Origin: an uncultured Faecalibacterium sp.
Lineage (GTDB): Bacteria; Bacillota; Clostridia; Oscillospirales; Ruminococcaceae
Direction: 5' to 3'
Length of the DNA: 25,091 bases
Assembly (NCBI GenBank): GCA_934561115.1
Contig: CAKTFS010000023.1
Coordinates: 1 to 25,091 of the forward strand
Shown: positions 22,799-25,091 of the stretch, piece after piece
How the letters are laid out: each line of letters begins with the position of its first letter
Numbering within the stretch: position 1 is the stretch's first letter
The notes under the pieces: model-generated
What the model was told of the DNA's origin: nothing
Seen by the model: the letters and a program-made list of their open reading frames with translations, nothing else
Database searches by the model: none
Position numbers and translations under genes: made by a program

Positions 22799-23836
22799 TC
22801 ACCCCTCCTTTGGTGGTTCCATTTGCGCCAGATGCCGCTGGGCGATGAAAAAGCCCACGGCGCTGGCGGCAAATACTACATAATAGCTGGCGATGCGGTA
22901 GAGCATCAGCACGCTCATCACCTCGCCCCGCTCCAGAAAGCTGCCGAACACCAGCAGAAAGGCGGTCTCGATAGAGCCCATCCCGGCTACGTTGGGCAAA
23001 GCGTTGGAGACGAAGAGCATCAGGCTGGTGAGCAGCTGCACCTGCCAGAAGCCCAGCGGCGAAAGCCCCATGAACCGGATGCACAGGTAGGGCAGGCAGA
23101 ACAGCCCGAACAGCTTGAGCGCCTGCAGGGCGAAAATTTTCAGGCAGCGGGGCTTATCCGCCAGCAGGCGGCGGCTCTCGGTGCCCAGCACTTCCAGCTG
23201 CTCCAGCCAGTCGGCGCGGCGCTGCTGCCACTTTTCGGTCTTGGGCAGAAAGCCCAGCAGCCAGCGAGCGAGGTTTTGCACCAGCGGCGAGACGCACAGC
23301 AGCACCAGCGCCACGATGATCACCGCTACCACAGCGTATGCCATGGGCAGGTAGCGCATGACACCGGTGGTGTTGGCGGCAAGCCAGCGGCGCTGCAACA
23401 GCAGCATCACGGTGGCGTACAAAAGCACGGTGCTCTTGTGGAAAACGTATTCCAGCGTCATCAGGCCTGCGCCGGGGCCCAGCGGCAGCCCGGCTTTGTG
23501 CAGGTAGTACAGCTGCACCGGCACCGCGCCGGCACCCAGCGTGACCACGTTGCCGAAGGTGCCGCACCAGCCCACGTCCAGCCCCTGCCACAGCTTGAAC
23601 TGCGGCAGACGGCTGCGCACGATGACCCACGCCACGCACCCTTCCAGCAGGGGGTAGCTGAGGCCGACCGCCAGCACCGCCAGCACCTGCCACACCGACA
23701 GCTGCGCCAGCGCCGTGGTGATCTCGGCCCAGTGATCCTTAAAAATGAACACGATGATGCAGGTAAGTGCCAGCAGCACCAGCAGAGAGAGCACGGTCTT
23801 TTTGCGGGAGGGCTGCTGCGCAGCGGCTTGGCTCAT
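22799..23836 (-). CDS. Flippase-like / LPG synthase transmembrane-domain protein
   Basis: The 345-residue protein has about eight membrane helices with the pattern of the lysylphosphatidylglycerol synthase TM / UPF0104 family: an early VLAVGLSYPLLEG, then GNVVTLGAGAVPVQLYYLHKAG, and a late NALPNVAGMGSIETAFLL segment. It has no soluble aminoacyl-transferase domain, so it is probably a lipid flippase-like or lipid-modification partner rather than MprF. ATG at 23836 is supported by AAAGGAG. An extended -10 TGCTATACT lies on the minus strand at 23881-23876. A glycosyltransferase gene lies upstream on the same strand, and family members often sit near such genes. The substrate is unknown. Confidence 0.8.
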   Translation of the reverse strand: MSQAAAQQPSRKKTVLSLLVLLALTCIIVFIFKDHWAEITTALAQLSVWQVLAVLAVGLSYPLLEGCVAWVIVRSRLPQFKLWQGLDVGWCGTFGNVVTLGAGAVPVQLYYLHKAGLPLGPGAGLMTLEYVFHKSTVLLYATVMLLLQRRWLAANTTGVMRYLPMAYAVVAVIIVALVLLCVSPLVQNLARWLLGFLPKTEKWQQRRADWLEQLEVLGTESRRLLADKPRCLKIFALQALKLFGLFCLPYLCIRFMGLSPLGFWQVQLLTSLMLFVSNALPNVAGMGSIETAFLLVFGSFLERGEVMSVLMLYRIASYYVVFAASAVGFFIAQRHLAQMEPPKEG

Positions 23837-24001
23837 GGAAACAAAACTCCTTTCACAACCAGAAATTCTGGAATCAGTATAGCACATCTCCCGCCGCCCT
23901 TTGTGAACGGAAGCGGAACTTTGTTGGGCAATTTGGGGGATTTGATAAAACAATGGGATGAAGCGTTATGGAAAGCAACATCTGTTGTATTCCTTTAGCG
24001 T

Positions 24002-24187
24002 CCTCGCCCTCTCCGTCACGGCTTACGCCGTGCCACACCCCCCTTTTTGTCGCTGCGCGACATCTTCCCCCGGCCGGGGGAAGTCTTTCCTCAAAGGGAG
24101 AGGCCTTGGCAGTAAGGTAAAGCTTCCGGTTTTGCCAAGGGCTCCCCCTTTGGGGGAGCTGGCGCGTAGCGCCTGAGAGGGCGAGCC
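24002..24187. repeat. Family 2 palindromic element, long form
   Basis: CCTCGCCCTCTCCGTC and CTGAGAGGGCGAG are the inverted ends. Hairpins are CACGGC-TTAC-GCCGTG, TGTCGC-TGC-GCGACA, CTTCCCCCGG/CCGGGGGAAG and GGCGC-GTA-GCGCC, with CTCAAAGGGAGAGGCC and CTCCCCCTTTGGGGGAG between. No gene lies in 23837-24279. Confidence 0.8.
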
Positions 24188-24223
24188 TGCTAAAAAGAAA
24201 AACTACTGTTTAGTGTCACACCC

Positions 24224-24277
24224 TCTCCCGCGAAAAAGCAATGCCGGACAGCGTGCAGCTGTCCGGCATTGTTTTTT
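24224..24277 (-). terminator. Terminator of the glycosyltransferase gene (degenerate family 1 copy)
   Basis: CAATGCCGGACAGC (24239-24252) pairs perfectly with 24258-24271. On the minus strand the loop is TGCAC and CTTTTTCGCGGGAGAGGG follows, close to the family 1 tail TTTTCACGGGAGGGG. T-rich on both sides, so bidirectional. Confidence 0.85.
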
Positions 24278-24279
24278 CG

Positions 24280-25091
24280 TTATTCTTCCCCGTCCGTCAG
24301 CTCTTTTACAAGCCTTGTCAGGGTGGCTACATAGGATTCGTTGGAGAACTGCTGCTCATACAGGCGGCGGCAGCTGTCCTGCATGGCGGCCAGCGCCTCC
24401 GGGTGTTCGATGGCCCAGGCAAGCTTGTCGGCCAGCTGCTGCGGGTCGTCGTCCTTATAGAGGAAGCCGTCCACCCCCTCGGTCACAAGCCCGGCGGTGC
24501 CGGTGTGCTCCGATACGATGGAGGGCTTACCGAAGATCAGACCCTCGGTGACGAAGGTGGGCATGGGGTCGTCGCGGGAGGCGCACACTACGCAGTTGCA
24601 CTGCTCCATCAGGGATTTGACCTCCGGGCGCTCCAGCCGCTTGCGGTAGAAAACGGTCTGGGGGTAGTCCCGCACCAAGCTGTCCACGGCGTTGTACATC
24701 CCCTTGTCGGCGGCTTTGCCCACAAAGAGGAAGGCGGCTTTTTCCCGTACAGCAGAGGGCAGCAGCCGGATGGCGTTGCACAGGATGTCCGGACCCTTGC
24801 GGTGCTCCAGCGAGCCTACCGTTACAAAGAGGGGACGTCCCCCGGCAAAGCTGATGTCGTAGCGGGGGAACTGCTCGGCGGCGTAGTCCGGCAGGCCGTA
24901 GATCAGCTGCTCGATGGCAAAATCCGGCCGGACGGAGTGCATGGCGGCGGTAGCGTGGGAGCCTACGGCGCAGACGTGCACGTTTTTGCCCAGCGTCTTG
25001 GGGATGCGGTGGGAGATGAAGGGGTAGCCCGCAAAGGCATCGTGCAGCCACCACAGCACCGGCACAAAGGAGCCGTTCAGGGTGTTCACCA
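24280..25091 (-). CDS. GT4-family glycosyltransferase (5' partial)
   Basis: The frame is open at the window edge, so the N-terminal acceptor domain is incomplete; about 270 residues are visible. FVTVGSLEHRKGPDIL opens the GT-B C-terminal donor domain, and the family signature follows as TFVTEGLIFGKPSIVSEHTGTAGLVTEGVDGF with the two glutamates seven-plus residues apart. Retaining GT4 enzymes transfer sugars from nucleotide donors to glycolipids, polysaccharides or proteins. DPMPTFVTEG is typical of capsule or rhamnan-type members. It ends at the hairpin around 24255. Confidence 0.88.
   Translation of the reverse strand, partial: VNTLNGSFVPVLWWLHDAFAGYPFISHRIPKTLGKNVHVCAVGSHATAAMHSVRPDFAIEQLIYGLPDYAAEQFPRYDISFAGGRPLFVTVGSLEHRKGPDILCNAIRLLPSAVREKAAFLFVGKAADKGMYNAVDSLVRDYPQTVFYRKRLERPEVKSLMEQCNCVVCASRDDPMPTFVTEGLIFGKPSIVSEHTGTAGLVTEGVDGFLYKDDDPQQLADKLAWAIEHPEALAAMQDSCRRLYEQQFSNESYVATLTRLVKELTDGEE

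Overview
The window looks like a chromosomal segment of a high-GC anaerobic Clostridia species of the Oscillospiraceae/Ruminococcaceae. Faecalibacterium is the closest fit I can suggest, judged from the GC-rich codon usage, the anaerobic pyruvate formate-lyase and iron alcohol dehydrogenase genes, the ISC-type Fe-S genes and the dense intergenic hairpin repeats. I could not run any database search, so the genus is an inference. The window has no transposase, phage gene or CRISPR array.

Layout, left to right. (1) 1-2711: two overlapping half-transporters of a heterodimeric ABC exporter, the first cut by the window edge. A spacer with two palindromic operator candidates follows. (2) 2970-4626: a TatB-like, TatA, TatC operon with a strong terminator. 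(3) 5228-9543: a leucine-rich-repeat protein, a VWA/DUF2201-type protein and a MoxR-like AAA+ ATPase, probably one functional module. (4) 9817-11480 (minus): iscS-iscU for Fe-S cluster assembly, then an unrecognised 143-aa protein (11656-12087, minus). (5) 12838-13764: a rhodanese gene divergent from an IscR-like Rrf2 regulator gene. (6) 13778-14430: tRNA-Trp, then tRNA-Asp and tRNA-Thr, with clear promoters and terminators. (7) 14610-15827: an iron-containing alcohol dehydrogenase behind a Rex-like operator. (8) 16406-18142 (minus): cysS behind a T-box leader. (9) 18588-21783 (minus): pflB-pflA with a long 5' leader. (10) 21899-22160 (plus): a promoter, a palindrome, several hairpins and a terminator but no convincing ORF, so a candidate small RNA. 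(11) 22336-25091 (minus): an anchored protein of unknown function, a flippase-like multi-pass membrane protein and a partial GT4 glycosyltransferase, suggesting cell-envelope work.

The most striking feature is the non-coding DNA. Most long intergenic gaps hold members of two repeat families. Family 1 (seven copies including one degenerate) has conserved flanks around a hairpin whose stem sequence differs from copy to copy while staying self-complementary. Its loop is TGCG closed by C-G, a UNCG-type RNA tetraloop, and it is followed by TTTTCACGGG. Three copies also carry the same ~118-bp insert inside a second covarying stem. Family 2 (nine copies) has inverted ends around CTGAG/CTCAG, again with variable but complementary hairpins. 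Both look like mobile or RNA-acting palindromic elements maintained for structure rather than sequence, and several serve as the apparent terminators of adjacent genes.

Functionally, the region joins sulfur and Fe-S metabolism (iscS, iscU, rhodanese, Rrf2 regulator, cysteinyl-tRNA synthetase) with anaerobic fermentation (pflBA and the alcohol dehydrogenase). The PflA activase itself needs a [4Fe-4S] cluster.
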